Below, in pieces: positions 50,022 to 60,579 of a stretch of DNA of 64,000 nucleotides. The notes below the pieces were generated by a model. That model did not search any database, had not been told where the DNA came from, and worked only from the letters and a program-made list of their open reading frames with translations. The DNA lies in the NCBI RefSeq assembly GCF_001552075.1, contig NZ_BCQM01000001.1, forward strand, positions 372,001-436,000. The letters are read 5' to 3'. Source of the stretch: Arthrobacter luteolus NBRC 107841. GTDB taxonomy: Bacteria > Actinomycetota > Actinomycetes > Actinomycetales > Micrococcaceae. The position numbers and the translations under genes are program-made. The stretch's first letter is position 1. Each line of letters begins with the position of its first letter.

Positions 50022-50480
50022 TTAGAGCGCCGTAACCGATCCGCCTGCTGCTGCGATCTTTTCTGCAGCACTGGCGGAGAAGGCATCAGCCTTCACATCA
50101 ACCTTGACGGTGATGTCGCCGGTGCCCAGGACCTTGACAGGCTGGTTCTTGCGCACGGCACCCTTGGCAACGAGGGCCTCAACGGTGACCTCACCGCCTT
50201 CGGGGAACAGTTCGGAGATCTTGTCCAGGTTGACAACCTGGAATTCGACCTTGAACGGGTTCTTGAAGCCGCGCAGCTTCGGCAGACGCATGTGCAGCGG
50301 AAGCTGCCCGCCTGCGAAACCGGCCTTGACCTGGTAGCGGGCAGCCGTACCCTTGGTACCGCGGCCAGCAGTCTTACCCTTGGAACCTTCACCACGGCCA
50401 ACACGGGTCTTAGCCGTCTTGGCACCCGGTGCGGGACGCAGGTGGTGGACCTTCAGAGCATTGTTCTTTTCTTCGGCCAT
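50022..50480 (-). CDS. rplO: 50S ribosomal protein L15
   Basis: 152 residues from ATG at 50480. [36 protein letters not shown] is the basic Gly-rich N half; [18 protein letters not shown] is the family signature. One base separates it from rpmD. Confidence 0.97.
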   Translation of the reverse strand: MAEEKNNALKVHHLRPAPGAKTAKTRVGRGEGSKGKTAGRGTKGTAARYQVKAGFAGGQLPLHMRLPKLRGFKNPFKVEFQVVNLDKISELFPEGGEVTVEALVAKGAVRKNQPVKVLGTGDITVKVDVKADAFSASAAEKIAAAGGSVTAL

Positions 50481-50481
50481 G

Positions 50482-50694
50482 TTACTTCGCCTCCTCAACC
50501 TTCACGAGGTGCGGAACCGTGTTGATCATGCCAACGGTCACGGAATCAGCACTGCGGACCACGGTGTGGCCGATGCGCTTGAGCCCGAGTGAACGCAGCG
50601 TGTCTCGCTGATTCTGCTTACCACCGATGGTGGACTTAATCTGAGTGATTTCCAGCTGTGCCGAGCTGACGGCAACGCGCTTCGGAGTACTCAT
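50482..50694 (-). CDS. rpmD: 50S ribosomal protein L30
   Basis: 70 residues. [33 protein letters not shown] is the L30 core. Ten extra N-terminal residues ([10 protein letters not shown]) are typical of actinobacteria. Start overlaps the rpsE stop by one base (TGATG). Confidence 0.97.
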   Translation of the reverse strand: MSTPKRVAVSSAQLEITQIKSTIGGKQNQRDTLRSLGLKRIGHTVVRSADSVTVGMINTVPHLVKVEEAK

Positions 50695-51401
50695 CAGGCA
50701 CCTGCCTTCTGCATGTTGCGGATCATCGCTGCGGGAGCAACTTCGTCCAGCGGCAGGCCGCGGCGGGCAGCCACTGCCTTCGGCTCTTCGAGACCCTTAA
50801 GGGCTGCAACCGTGGCGTGCACGATGTTGATCGCGTTGGAGGAACCCAGCGACTTGGAGAGAACGTCGTGGATTCCGGCGCACTCAAGGATGGCGCGGAC
50901 CGGACCACCAGCGATAACGCCGGTACCCGGGGAAGCGGGACGCAGCAGGACGACGCCTGCAGCAGCTTCACCCTGGACGAGGTGCGGGATGGTGCCGCCA
51001 ATGCGGGGAACGCGGAAGAAAGTCTTCTTCGCTTCCTCGACTGCCTTGGCGATAGCCGAAGGAACTTCCTTTGCCTTACCGTAGCCAACGCCGACCATGC
51101 CGTTGCCGTCACCGACAACAACCAGGGCGGTGAAGCTGAAGCGCCGACCACCCTTGACAACCTTGGCGACGCGGTTGATGGTCACGACGCGTTCAATGAA
51201 CTTGTCCTTCTCATCATTACGTCCGCCGTCGCGTCCGCCGCGTCCGCCGCGGTCACGGCCTCCACGGTCAGAGCGCTGCTCGCCCCGGCGTCCGCCGCGG
51301 CGGTCGTCGGTGCCTGCGGCAGCGGTTTCCTTGGTCTCAGTTGCCTCAGCAGATGTAGCTTCAGTCACCTGATTTTCCTTTTCCTTGTTTACCTCGGTCA
51401 C
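50694..51401 (-). CDS. rpsE: 30S ribosomal protein S5 with RGG-rich N-terminal extension
   Basis: 235 residues, about 65 more than the usual protein. The conserved body starts near residue 66 ([47 protein letters not shown]). The extension has an acidic Thr/Glu part (1-32) and an Arg/Gly/Asp-rich part (33-61) with several RGG and RGGRD units. GTG start at 51401 overlaps the rplR stop (GTGA). Confidence 0.97.
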   Translation of the reverse strand: MTEVNKEKENQVTEATSAEATETKETAAAGTDDRRGGRRGEQRSDRGGRDRGGRGGRDGGRNDEKDKFIERVVTINRVAKVVKGGRRFSFTALVVVGDGNGMVGVGYGKAKEVPSAIAKAVEEAKKTFFRVPRIGGTIPHLVQGEAAAGVVLLRPASPGTGVIAGGPVRAILECAGIHDVLSKSLGSSNAINIVHATVAALKGLEEPKAVAARRGLPLDEVAPAAMIRNMQKAGA

Positions 51402-51781
51402 AGTGCCAGCCCACCTTCACGTGCGCCGTCTGCAACAGCCGCAATGCGGCCGTGGTAGCGGTTGCCGCCGCGGTCGAACACAACGGCTTCGACGCCGGCA
51501 GCCTTGGAGCGCTCGGCAACGAGTTCGCCGACGCGCTTGGCCTTGGCAGTCTTGTCGGCCTCCATGGAACGCAGATCTGCTTCCATGGTCGACGCGGACG
51601 CGACGGTAACGCCGAGGTTGTCATCAACAACCTGGACGAAAATGTGGCGGGCAGAGCGGTTGACGACCAGGCGCGGACGAGCCGCGGTGCCGGCAATGCG
51701 CTTGCGGATCCGCAGCTGGCGGCGGCTCCGGGAAGCGGACTTGCTCTTGGAATTGCGCTTCTTATTAATGCTGATGGCCAT
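51398..51781 (-). CDS. rplR: 50S ribosomal protein L18
   Basis: 127 residues with basic N tail ([22 protein letters not shown]) and [20 protein letters not shown], the 5S rRNA-binding body. Two bases separate it from rplF. Confidence 0.97.
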   Translation of the reverse strand: MAISINKKRNSKSKSASRSRRQLRIRKRIAGTAARPRLVVNRSARHIFVQVVDDNLGVTVASASTMEADLRSMEADKTAKAKRVGELVAERSKAAGVEAVVFDRGGNRYHGRIAAVADGAREGGLAL

Positions 51782-51783
51782 GG

Positions 51784-52320
51784 TTACTTACCAGCCTTTC
51801 CGACCTTGCGGCGGACAATCTCGCCGGCGTAACGAATGCCCTTGCCCTTGTAGGGGTCAGGCTTGCGCAGCTTGCGGATGTTGGCGGAAACCTCGCCCAC
51901 CTGCTGCTTGTCAATGCCGGAAACAGTGAGCTTCGTGGGGGCCGTGACGGTGAGCGTGATGCCCTCCGGAGCCTTCACGGAAACCGGGTGGCTGTAGCCC
52001 AGGGCGAACTCGAGGTCCGAGCCCTTGGCCTGCACACGGTAACCGGTGCCAACGATTTCCAGGTCCTTCTTGTAGCCTTCGGTCACACCGGTGATCATGT
52101 TGCTGATCAGGGTGCGGGTCAGGCCGTGAAGGGAACGGGATTCGCGCTCGTCATTGGGGCGGGCGACGGTGATGGTGTTCTCGTCCAGGGAAACCGTGAT
52201 CGGGCTGGCCACAACGTGGCTCAGCTCTCCCTTGGAACCCTTGACCGTAACGGTGTTGCCATCAATGGCAACGTCGACTCCGGCGGGGACAGAGATGGGC
52301 AGACGTCCAATACGTGACAT
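51784..52320 (-). CDS. rplF: 50S ribosomal protein L6
   Basis: 178 residues. [16 protein letters not shown] starts the first domain, and the C-terminal signature [18 protein letters not shown] is intact. It lies near the sarcin-ricin loop. ATG after GGGAAAG. Confidence 0.98.
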   Translation of the reverse strand: MSRIGRLPISVPAGVDVAIDGNTVTVKGSKGELSHVVASPITVSLDENTITVARPNDERESRSLHGLTRTLISNMITGVTEGYKKDLEIVGTGYRVQAKGSDLEFALGYSHPVSVKAPEGITLTVTAPTKLTVSGIDKQQVGEVSANIRKLRKPDPYKGKGIRYAGEIVRRKVGKAGK

Positions 52321-52338
52321 TTTTCTTTCCCTTCCCTG

Positions 52339-52737
52339 CTACCAGACGTAGGCGAGGACTTCCCCACCCACACCCTTCTTGGCGGCCTGGCGGTCGGTCA
52401 GGAGACCTGACGACGTCGACAGGATTGCGATACCCAGGCCACCCAGCACGCGGGGCAGGTTGGTGGACTTTGCGTAGACACGCAGGCCGGGCTTGGAGAT
52501 GCGGCGGATGCCGGCAATGGAGCGCTCACGGTTCGGACCGAACTTGAGGTCCAGGGTCAGCGTCTTGCCAACCTCAGCCTCTTCTTCCTTCCAGCCGGCG
52601 ATGTAGCCTTCGGCCTTCAGGATGTCGGCAACGCGTGCTTTGAGCTTGCTGTAAGGCATGGACACGGAATCGTGGTATGCCGAGTTTGCATTGCGCAGAC
52701 GCGTAAGCATGTCTGCGACAGGATCTGTCATTGTCAT
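52339..52737 (-). CDS. rpsH: 30S ribosomal protein S8
   Basis: 132 residues from ATG at 52737 (a second ATG is two codons on). [29 protein letters not shown] and the C-terminal [21 protein letters not shown] are S8. It also binds spc mRNA in other bacteria. It directly follows rplE; the rpsN gene normally between them is absent. Confidence 0.97.
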   Translation of the reverse strand: MTMTDPVADMLTRLRNANSAYHDSVSMPYSKLKARVADILKAEGYIAGWKEEEAEVGKTLTLDLKFGPNRERSIAGIRRISKPGLRVYAKSTNLPRVLGGLGIAILSTSSGLLTDRQAAKKGVGGEVLAYVW

Positions 52738-52820
52738 GTGGGCTCTAGCCCTCCCTCGTAACGGTTTCTGCTGCAGCACCGGCGTGACCGGTGACGCGCA
52801 GCAGACCTTTTACGTAGTAA

Positions 52821-53390
52821 TTAATCTTCGGATTTGAACGGGAAGCCGAGCGCCTTGAGCAGCGCGCGTCCCTCGTCATCGGTCTTGGCGGTGGTGACCA
52901 CGGTGATGTCCATGCCGCGTACGCGGTCGATCTTGTCCTGATCGATTTCGTGGAACATCGACTGTTCGGTCAGACCGAACGTGTAGTTGCCGTTGCCGTC
53001 GAACTGCTTGCCGCTCAGGCCGCGGAAGTCGCGGATACGCGGAAGCGCCAGGGTGACCAGGCGATCTACGAATTCCCACATGCGGTCGCCACGCAGTGTT
53101 GCGTGCGCACCGATCGGCATGCCTTCGCGCAGCTTGAACTGTGCGATCGACTTGCGTGCCTTCGTGATCTGCGGCTTCTGGCCGGTGATCGCGGTCAGGT
53201 CGCGCACGGCACCGTCAATGAGCTTGGAGTCCTTGGCGGCATCTCCAACACCCATGTTCACAACGACCTTGACGAGGCGCGGAACCTGGTTGACGTTTGC
53301 GTAGTTGAACTCGTCCTGCAGAGTCTTCTTGATCTCCGCTGCGTAGCGGGTCTTCAGACGGGGAACGATCTTGGTGACGGTCTCAGTCAT
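52821..53390 (-). CDS. rplE: 50S ribosomal protein L5
   Basis: 189 residues. [41 protein letters not shown] and [25 protein letters not shown] are L5. It contacts 5S rRNA and P-site tRNA. Start overlaps the rplX stop by one base (TAATG). Confidence 0.98.
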   Translation of the reverse strand: MTETVTKIVPRLKTRYAAEIKKTLQDEFNYANVNQVPRLVKVVVNMGVGDAAKDSKLIDGAVRDLTAITGQKPQITKARKSIAQFKLREGMPIGAHATLRGDRMWEFVDRLVTLALPRIRDFRGLSGKQFDGNGNYTFGLTEQSMFHEIDQDKIDRVRGMDITVVTTAKTDDEGRALLKALGFPFKSED

Positions 53391-53749
53391 TAGAGGTCCT
53401 TCCCAGAGCCCTTGGCGACGCGGATGCGCACAGTGCGGGTCCGGCCGTCCTTCGTGACGGTTTCGGTGCGGTAGCCAACGCGGGTGGGCTTCTTCGTTTC
53501 CGGGTCAACAACTGCAACGTTGGAAACGTGGATGGGAGCCTCAACGGTCTCGATGCCACCGGTCTTGGAGCCCTTGGAGGACTGGCCGACCTTGGTGTGC
53601 TTCTTGACGGTGTTGATGCCTTCAACCAGGACGCGGTTCGTGTCGGTGTAAACCTTCAGTACCTTGCCCTGCTTGCCGCGGTCTCCGCCGCGTTCTGCCT
53701 TTGCGCCGGTGATGACCTGAACCAGGTCACCCTTCTTAATCTTTGCCAT
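53390..53749 (-). CDS. rplX: 50S ribosomal protein L24
   Basis: 119 residues with the KOW motif [29 protein letters not shown] and [12 protein letters not shown]. An early assembly protein. Three bases after rplN. Confidence 0.98.
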   Translation of the reverse strand: MAKIKKGDLVQVITGAKAERGGDRGKQGKVLKVYTDTNRVLVEGINTVKKHTKVGQSSKGSKTGGIETVEAPIHVSNVAVVDPETKKPTRVGYRTETVTKDGRTRTVRIRVAKGSGKDL

Positions 53750-53752
53750 GGT

Positions 53753-54121
53753 CTACAGCACCTCCGGAGCAAGCGAAATGATCTTCATGAACTTCTTGTC
53801 GCGAAGCTCGCGGCCGACCGGGCCGAAGATACGGGTACCGCGGGGGTCGCCGTCGTTCTTCAAGATCACTGCAGCGTTCTCATCGAACTTGATGTAGGAA
53901 CCGTCCTGGCGGCGGCGTTCCTTCTTGGTGCGGACGATGACGGCCTTGACCACATCGCCCTTCTTGACGTTGCCGCCGGGGATTGCATCCTTGACGGTGG
54001 CAACAATGGTGTCGCCAATGCCTGCGTAGCGACGGCCGGATCCACCGAGAACGCGGATTGTCAAGATTTCCTTGGCACCCGTGTTGTCGGCGACCTTCAG
54101 TCGCGACTCCTGCTGAATCAC
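53753..54121 (-). CDS. rplN: 50S ribosomal protein L14
   Basis: 122 residues, standard. [37 protein letters not shown] is characteristic. It is the first gene of the spc-type operon, separated from rpsQ by 388 bases. Confidence 0.98.
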   Translation of the reverse strand: MIQQESRLKVADNTGAKEILTIRVLGGSGRRYAGIGDTIVATVKDAIPGGNVKKGDVVKAVIVRTKKERRRQDGSYIKFDENAAVILKNDGDPRGTRIFGPVGRELRDKKFMKIISLAPEVL

Positions 54122-54509
54122 TTAGTACTCCTGTCGTCGCGCCGGTTCTCAGTAGTTGAGCCTTGCGGAACGGATATGGGTGGACCCCGTAATACTGGTA
54201 CTCAGCACCGGCCCCTGACGGGCCGCTCTGCAGCGCAAGCCGCAGCACCATGCTGAACAAGATTATCGGGCTTTTGTCTTATTCGGCGGTGAGGAAGGCG
54301 CTCAAAAGAGGACACACTTCCGCACCGCACAGACAAGATTTCAAGTTTATCGCGAAAGAGCCCCGGAAGCGAAATCGTCTGATCTCGCGGCCGGGGCCCT
54401 GACGCTTCGGACGGCGTCCGCGGGCCGGCAAGAACAACCTGGGCTGTTCCTGCCGTCCTGCTGACCGGCCATTTATTGCTTTGCAGCTACTGTGCCTTTC
54501 GGCCTGTGG
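54122..54509 (-). other. 388-base gap between the S10-type and spc-type operons
   Basis: No gene seen. Two inverted repeats occur on the rpsQ side: GCCCCGG/CCGGGGC (54360-54366 with 54391-54397, with inner GCGA/TCGC) and GGCAAGAACA/TGTTCCTGCC (54427-54436 with 54445-54454, one mismatch). They may terminate or attenuate transcription after rpsQ. The rplN side should carry a promoter; GATAAT occurs on the minus strand at about 54255, without a convincing -35. Confidence 0.5.
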
Positions 54510-54815
54510 CTACTTGGCCTTTTCGATGATCTCGACCAGGCGCCACCGCTTAGTAGCGGACAGCGGGCGGGTTTCAGCGATCAGAACCATGTCGCCGATG
54601 CCGGCCGAGTTTTCCTCGTCGTGCACCTTGCGCTTGGACGTGCGGCGAAGAACCTTGCCGTACAGTGCGTGCTTCACGCGGTCTTCAACCTCAACAACGA
54701 TGGTCTTTTCCATCTTGTCCGAGACCACGTAGCCGCGAGCGGTCTTCCGGTACCCGCGGGCATCGGCTCCGTTTGCGTCGTTTGTCACTGCTGCCTCATT
54801 CTTGTTTTCGCTCAT
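54510..54815 (-). CDS. rpsQ: 30S ribosomal protein S17
   Basis: 101 residues. An acidic/Asn-rich leader (1-18) precedes the OB fold: [58 protein letters not shown] ends it. Overlaps rpmC by 4 bases. Last gene of the S10-type operon here. Confidence 0.97.
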   Translation of the reverse strand: MSENKNEAAVTNDANGADARGYRKTARGYVVSDKMEKTIVVEVEDRVKHALYGKVLRRTSKRKVHDEENSAGIGDMVLIAETRPLSATKRWRLVEIIEKAK

Positions 54816-55132
54816 TTGGCATCATCCTCGGCAACCGTCGCTTCGGACTCGGCAGCCTTCTTCTTGGACTTCTTCTTTTCGGGAGCAGCTTCCTCGACGG
54901 GAGCTACTGCCTCGGGACGAATTCCCAGCTCGCGCTCACGCAGCACCGTGTAGATGCGCGCGATGTCGCGCTTGACTGCGCGGAGACGGCCGTTGTTTTC
55001 CAGCTGCCCGGTGGCGGACTGGAAGCGGAGGTTGAACAGCTCCTCCTTAGCCTTACGCAGTTCTTCAACGAGACGCTCGTTGTCGAACCCGTCCAGCTGA
55101 TCAGTTGCAAGTTCCTTTGAACCGATAGCCAT
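54812..55132 (-). CDS. rpmC: 50S ribosomal protein L29 with charged C-terminal extension
   Basis: 106 residues. The two-helix L29 body spans about 1-73 ([50 protein letters not shown]). Residues 74-106 form an Ala/Glu/Lys-rich tail including EKKKSKKKA and an acidic end. L29 sits at the peptide exit tunnel, so the tail would lie at the exit. Confidence 0.96.
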   Translation of the reverse strand: MAIGSKELATDQLDGFDNERLVEELRKAKEELFNLRFQSATGQLENNGRLRAVKRDIARIYTVLRERELGIRPEAVAPVEEAAPEKKKSKKKAAESEATVAEDDAK

Positions 55133-55134
55133 TG

Positions 55135-55551
55135 CTATTCACCACCCTCGCGACGCACAATGCGTGCCTTCAACGGCAGCTTATGGATCGCCAGGCGCAG
55201 TGCCTCGCGAGCTACCTCTTCGGAAACACCGGAGAGTTCGAACAGAACCCGCCCCGGCTTGACGTTTGCAACCCACCACTCCGGAGAACCCTTACCGGAA
55301 CCCATGCGGGTTTCGGCCGGCTTCTTCGTCAGCGGACGGTCCGGATAAATGTTGATCCAGACCTTGCCGCCGCGCTTGATGTGGCGCGTCATGGCAATAC
55401 GGGCAGCTTCAATCTGGCGGTTGGTTACGTACGCAGGCGTAAGTGCCTGGATACCCCACTCACCAAAGCTGACTGCGGTGCCACCGGTTGCAGCGCCGGA
55501 ACGACCCGGGTGGTGCTGCTTGCGGTATTTGACTCGACGTGGGATAAGCAT
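55135..55551 (-). CDS. rplP: 50S ribosomal protein L16
   Basis: 138 residues. [46 protein letters not shown] and [14 protein letters not shown] are L16. It helps position A-site tRNA. Two bases before rpmC and abutting rpsC. Confidence 0.98.
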   Translation of the reverse strand: MLIPRRVKYRKQHHPGRSGAATGGTAVSFGEWGIQALTPAYVTNRQIEAARIAMTRHIKRGGKVWINIYPDRPLTKKPAETRMGSGKGSPEWWVANVKPGRVLFELSGVSEEVAREALRLAIHKLPLKARIVRREGGE

Positions 55552-56391
55552 TTAAGCCTGTCCTCCTTCTGCTGCGGGGGCGGCTGCCTCAGCGGCCGGA
55601 GCCTCTGCAGCAGGCGCGGCGGCCTTCTCGGCACGCTCGGGACGACGACGACGGTCGCCGCCACGGTCCCCACGGTCGGCCGGGCCGCGGCCCGGACGGT
55701 CGTTGGAACGTCCGCGGGACGGTGCAGCAGCCTGCTGTGCAGCCAGTTCCTTGGAAGTGACGTCGCCCTTGTAGATCCAGACCTTCACGCCGATGCGGCC
55801 GAAGGTGGTCTTTGCTTCGAAGAAGCCGTAGTCGATGTTCGCGCGGAGGGTGTGCAGGGGCACACGGCCTTCACGGTAGAACTCGGAACGGCTCATTTCA
55901 GCGCCACCCAGACGGCCGGAGCACTGGATACGGATACCCTTTGCACCTGCACGCTGTGCGGACTGGATAGCCTTCTTCATCGCACGGCGGAAAGCCACGC
56001 GGGAAGAGAGCTGCTCAGCAACACCCTGGGCAACAAGCTGAGCTTCCATCTCGGGGTTCTTGACCTCGAGGATGTTCAGCTGAACCTGCTTGCCCGTGAG
56101 CTTCTCGAGCTCGCCGCGGATGCGGTCTGCTTCGGCGCCGCGGCGGCCGATGACGATGCCCGGACGTGCAGTGTGGATATCCACACGGACACGGTCGCGG
56201 GTGCGCTCGATCTCAACCTTGGCGATGCCGGCGCGGTCCATACCGGTGGACATCAGCTGACGGATCTTGATGTCCTCGCGGACGAAGTCCTTGTAACGCT
56301 GGCCCGGCTTGTTGCTGTCAGCAAACCAGTGCGAAACGTGGTCAGTGGTGATGCCGAGTCGGAACCCGTGCGGGTTTACCTTCTGTCCCAC
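55552..56391 (-). CDS. rpsC: 30S ribosomal protein S3 with long C-terminal extension
   Basis: 279 residues from GTG at 56391. [14 protein letters not shown] starts it; the KH domain has [26 protein letters not shown]; the C domain ends about residue 215. Residues 225-279 are an Arg/Gly/Asp-rich stretch followed by Ala/Pro/Glu repeats ([16 protein letters not shown]). S3 lies at the mRNA entry channel. The start abuts the rplV stop. Confidence 0.97.
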   Translation of the reverse strand: MGQKVNPHGFRLGITTDHVSHWFADSNKPGQRYKDFVREDIKIRQLMSTGMDRAGIAKVEIERTRDRVRVDIHTARPGIVIGRRGAEADRIRGELEKLTGKQVQLNILEVKNPEMEAQLVAQGVAEQLSSRVAFRRAMKKAIQSAQRAGAKGIRIQCSGRLGGAEMSRSEFYREGRVPLHTLRANIDYGFFEAKTTFGRIGVKVWIYKGDVTSKELAAQQAAAPSRGRSNDRPGRGPADRGDRGGDRRRRPERAEKAAAPAAEAPAAEAAAPAAEGGQA

Positions 56392-56757
56392 TTAACGGTC
56401 CTCCTCGTTCTTCGGGGTTGCGACTACCACGGTGACGTGGCTGGTGCGCTTGTTGATGCGGTAGGCGCGGCCCTGGGCACGCGGCTGGAACCGCTTCATG
56501 GTGGGTCCTTCATCAACGAATGCTTCGCTGATGTAGAGGTCACCTTCGTCGAAGGCCACGCCATCGCGGTCCGCGAGGACACGTGCGTTGGCCATTGCCG
56601 ACTGAACTACCTTGAATACCGGCTCCGAAGCTGCCTGGGGGGCAAACTTCAGAATTGCCAGAGCCTCATTCGCTTGCTTGCCACGAACAAGGTTGACGAC
56701 GCGCCGGGCCTTCATAGGCGTTACGCGGATATGACGCGCAATTGCCTTGGCTTCCAT
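56392..56757 (-). CDS. rplV: 50S ribosomal protein L22
   Basis: 121 residues from ATG at 56757; the frame is open to 56979 but that is the shadow of rps[28 protein letters not shown] and the beta-hairpin region near [23 protein letters not shown], which lines the exit tunnel, are intact. Confidence 0.98.
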   Translation of the reverse strand: MEAKAIARHIRVTPMKARRVVNLVRGKQANEALAILKFAPQAASEPVFKVVQSAMANARVLADRDGVAFDEGDLYISEAFVDEGPTMKRFQPRAQGRAYRINKRTSHVTVVVATPKNEEDR

Positions 56758-56795
56758 TGCTTTCCTTCTCTCGTCTTCTGCCGAAAGAGCAGCGC

Positions 56796-57077
56796 CTAGC
56801 GGCGCTTGCCCTTGCGGTCGTCCTTCACATGGCCGCGGAATGTCCGCGTCAGAGCGAATTCGCCGAGCTTGTGCCCGACCATCGACTCGGTGACAAACAC
56901 CGGAATGTGCTTGCGTCCGTCGTGCACGGCGATCGTGTGTCCGAGCATGTCGGGGACGATCATCGAGCGGCGGGACCACGTCTTGATGACGTTCTTGGTG
57001 CCCTTTTCGTTTTCGGCCGCCACCTTAAGGAACAGGTGCTGGTCGACGAAGGGGCCTTTCTTCAGGCTGCGTGGCAT
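56796..57077 (-). CDS. rpsS: 30S ribosomal protein S19
   Basis: 93 residues. [19 protein letters not shown] and [42 protein letters not shown] are S19. Located between rplB and rplV, the conserved order. Confidence 0.98.
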   Translation of the reverse strand: MPRSLKKGPFVDQHLFLKVAAENEKGTKNVIKTWSRRSMIVPDMLGHTIAVHDGRKHIPVFVTESMVGHKLGEFALTRTFRGHVKDDRKGKRR

Positions 57078-57089
57078 GTTTCCAGGCTC

Positions 57090-57929
<840 letters not shown>

Positions 57930-57959
57930 TATTTATTCCTCGTTAAAGTGGTCTCCGCT

Positions 57960-58265
57960 CTAGCTGAGCGGACCGCCGAAGATGTCGATTGTGCCGTCCT
58001 TCAGGGTGACAATCGCACGCTTGGTGCTCTTGCGCTGGCCCCATCCGAACTTGGTCCGCTTGCGCTTACCGGCACGGTTGATGGTGTTGATCGAGTCGAC
58101 CTTGACGGAGAAAATCTTCTCCACGGCCAGCTTGATCTCGGTCTTGTTCGAGCGGGGGTCGACCAGGAAGGTGTACTTACCTTCGTCGATCAGGCCGTAG
58201 CTCTTTTCCGAGACGACGGGTGCAAGCACCACGTCGCGAGGGTCCTTTGCGGTGGTCGCGCTCAC
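57960..58265 (-). CDS. rplW: 50S ribosomal protein L23
   Basis: 101 residues. [42 protein letters not shown] is L23, the docking site for trigger factor and SRP at the exit tunnel. GTG start overlaps the rplD stop (GTGA). Confidence 0.97.
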   Translation of the reverse strand: MSATTAKDPRDVVLAPVVSEKSYGLIDEGKYTFLVDPRSNKTEIKLAVEKIFSVKVDSINTINRAGKRKRTKFGWGQRKSTKRAIVTLKDGTIDIFGGPLS

Positions 58266-58876
58266 TTGGCGTCCTCCTTGACAGTGTTCTTGCCGACGAA
58301 CTCGTCGTAGGCAGCCTGGGTGAAGACCACGTCGTCAGCAACGAGCACGTCGTAGGTGTTCAGCTGATCTACGTAGATCACATGAACATCGGTGAGGTTG
58401 CGCACGGAGAGTGCAGCAACATCATTGGCGCGCTCGATAACAACGAGCATGTTCTTGCGGTCGGAAAGTGAACGCAGCGATTCGCGTGCGGCCTTGGTCG
58501 ACGGCGTCTCGCCGGCAACCAGGGATTCCAGCACGTGGATGCGGCCGTTGCGGGCCCGGTCAGAGAGTGCTCCGCGCAGGGCGGCGGCAATCATCTTCTT
58601 GGGGGTGCGCTGGCTGTAATCGCGGGGCGTCGGTCCGTGGACAACGCCGCCACCGGTCATGTGAGGAGCACGGATCGAGCCCTGACGGGCGCGGCCGGTA
58701 CCCTTCTGCTTGAACGGCTTGCGGCCTGCACCGCTAACCTCTGCGCGGGTCTTCGTCTTGTGCGTGCCCTGGCGTGCAGCGGCAAGCTGTGCCACTACAA
58801 CCTGGTGCAGCAGCGGTACGTTCGTCTGAACGTCGAAGATCGCTGCGGGGAATTCAACAGTGGTTTCGTTAGCCAT
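58262..58876 (-). CDS. rplD: 50S ribosomal protein L4
   Basis: 204 residues. [11 protein letters not shown] region ([35 protein letters not shown]) forms the tunnel loop. In enterobacteria L4 also represses its own operon; no such leader is recognised here. Four bases after rplC. Confidence 0.98.
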   Translation of the reverse strand: MANETTVEFPAAIFDVQTNVPLLHQVVVAQLAAARQGTHKTKTRAEVSGAGRKPFKQKGTGRARQGSIRAPHMTGGGVVHGPTPRDYSQRTPKKMIAAALRGALSDRARNGRIHVLESLVAGETPSTKAARESLRSLSDRKNMLVVIERANDVAALSVRNLTDVHVIYVDQLNTYDVLVADDVVFTQAAYDEFVGKNTVKEDAK

Positions 58877-58880
58877 GAGA

Positions 58881-59537
58881 CTAAGCTCCCTTCACGGCGG
58901 TGCGTACGAGGACGACCTGGCCGCGGGCGCCGGGAACGGCACCCTTGATCAGCAGCAGCGACTTCTCAACATCCACGGCGTGGATGGTGAGGTTCATCGT
59001 GGTGTGACGGACGGCGCCCATGCGGCCGGCCATCCGAAGACCCTTGAAGACGCGGCCGGGGGTGGATGCGCCACCAATCGAGCCGGGCTTGCGGTGGTTC
59101 TTGTGGGCACCGTGGGAGGCACCGACGCCGTGGAAGCCGTGACGCTTCATGACACCGGCGAAGCCCTTGCCCTTGGAGGTGCCGGTGACGTCGACCTTCT
59201 GGCCGGCTTCGAACATCTCAACAGAGAGTTCCTGGCCGAGTTCGTAGGTGTCGGCGTCAGCGGTACGCAGTTCAACAACGTGGCGGCGCGGCGTAACGCC
59301 GGCCTTCTCGAAGTGTCCTGCCAGCGGCTTGGTGACCTTGCGGGGATCGATCTGGCCGTAGCCGATCTGAACGGCGGTGTAGCCGTCCTTGGCCGCGTCG
59401 CGCAGCTGGGTGATGACGTTGGAATCAGCCTGGACCACGGTGACGGGGACGAGCTTGTTGTTCTCGTCCCAGACCTGGGTCATGCCCAGCTTGGTGCCCA
59501 GGAGGCCCTTAACCTGGCGGGTAAGTGAAGAAGACAT
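58881..59537 (-). CDS. rplC: 50S ribosomal protein L3
   Basis: 218 residues. [28 protein letters not shown] and [33 protein letters not shown] are L3 signatures, reaching the peptidyl-transferase centre. Sixteen bases after rpsJ. Confidence 0.98.
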   Translation of the reverse strand: MSSSLTRQVKGLLGTKLGMTQVWDENNKLVPVTVVQADSNVITQLRDAAKDGYTAVQIGYGQIDPRKVTKPLAGHFEKAGVTPRRHVVELRTADADTYELGQELSVEMFEAGQKVDVTGTSKGKGFAGVMKRHGFHGVGASHGAHKNHRKPGSIGGASTPGRVFKGLRMAGRMGAVRHTTMNLTIHAVDVEKSLLLIKGAVPGARGQVVLVRTAVKGA

Positions 59538-59553
59538 AAGTATCTGCTCCCCC

Positions 59554-59862
59554 CTACAGCTTGATTTCGATGTTCACGTCTGCAGGCAGGTCAAGACGCA
59601 TCAGCGAGTCAACGGCCTTAGGCGTGGGGTCAATGATGTCGATCAGACGCTTGTGCGTGCGCATTTCAAAGTGCTCGCGGCTGTCCTTGTACTTGTGCGG
59701 CGAACGGATAACGCAGTACACGTTCTTTTCCGTGGGCAGCGGCACGGGGCCTACTACCGTTGCGCCTGCACGCGTGACCGTCTCAACGATCTTCCGTGCT
59801 GATACGTCAATGACCTCATGGTCATACGACTTCAGCCGGATGCGGATTTTTTGTCCCGCCAT
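59554..59862 (-). CDS. rpsJ: 30S ribosomal protein S10
   Basis: 102 residues from ATG at 59862 with AAAGAGG upstream; a longer frame to 60102 is not credible. [25 protein letters not shown] and [33 protein letters not shown] are S10. It also serves as NusE in antitermination. First gene of the S10-type operon. No tuf/fusA gene precedes it inside the window. Confidence 0.98.
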
Positions 59863-60415
59863 GGCGTCGTGCCTCTTTCTTCGAGTATTGCTCTCTGTAC
59901 AGTTTTTGCTCCTGGCGGCCATGGTGGCCCCGGCGCTCCTCCAACAAGCTGAATCCGGAAGCTCCGGGTTCCTCAACCTGCCGAGGCTCCGACCCCCGCG
60001 CTCGGGCGTGTCGCAGATTCGAAACTGGCAACACCCGTACAAGAATGGGGGCGGGTCATATATGGGCTTTTCCCCTGAAGGACCGGACCCTGCGCCAGGC
60101 ATTATCCTGGCCGGGACGCAATCTCAACACGCACACAGTGCCGTTTACCACGGCCTGCTCAGCGCGTGCGGGCACAAAAGCGCTTGAACAACTTCTCTAG
60201 TTTGCCAGATCGGTGGGCATAACGCGAATCAGCGCACAGCTTCCCAGCCTGACGACTAGCAGATGGCCGCGCCTGCCTGCGGGATACCCGTGTGCCTGGC
60301 GCGTCATTTTCTTCAGTCTAGCCCAGACGCCCGTCCGGCCCGAAAAACCGGTGCCCAGCAGGCACATGCGTTCCGGTTCTTCCGGTCAAAGCGTTCCGCC
60401 CTGAGACGGCTCCGC
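59863..60415 (-). other. 553-base upstream region of the S10-type operon
   Basis: No gene seen. On the minus strand TTGAGA (60122-60127) and GATAAT (60101-60106) are spaced by 15 bases; if this is the promoter the leader before rpsJ is about 230 bases. The rest is GC-rich without recognisable repeats. Confidence 0.5.
60101..60127 (-). promoter_or_regulatory. Possible promoter of the S10-type operon
   Basis: -35 TTGAGA (60122-60127) and -10 GATAAT (60101-60106), 15-base spacer, shorter than ideal; GTTGAG one base upstream gives 16. The hexamers are good matches, but spacing lowers certainty. Confidence 0.4.
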
Positions 60416-60547
60416 TCAGGGGCGGTCCTCCCGGTTAGCGCGCCGGATCCGCTTCGCCCGGTCGATCTCATGGGAAAAGTGCCGGCGGCTCCACATGAAG
60501 CCACCGACGATCGCGGCGGCAATGACCAACAGGATAAGGATTTCCAT
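60416..60547 (-). CDS. Small single-pass membrane protein (43 residues), hypothetical
   Basis: ATG at 60547 to TGA at 60416. Residues 2-19 are a hydrophobic helix (EILILLVIAAAIVGGFMW), followed by a strongly basic cytoplasmic tail with SRRHFSHEIDRAKRIRR. A weak ribosome site (TAGG, 8 bases) precedes it. It follows the large membrane protein gene by 32 bases on the same strand, so the two may be co-transcribed. No family recognised; the composition is typical of a real membrane peptide, but conservation has not been checked. Confidence 0.5.
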   Translation of the reverse strand: MEILILLVIAAAIVGGFMWSRRHFSHEIDRAKRIRRANREDRP

Positions 60548-60579
60548 GCATCGAGCCTAGCGGAGGACCTCCGCCGGTG

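Noticed and set aside
55132-56799. Plus-strand open frame of 555 codons across rplP-rpsC-rplV
   Set aside because: Spans three certain ribosomal genes on the other strand; shadow.
59863-60415. tRNA gene or tuf fragment upstream of rpsJ
   Set aside because: No cloverleaf arms, T-loop sequence or EF-Tu motifs were found in either strand.
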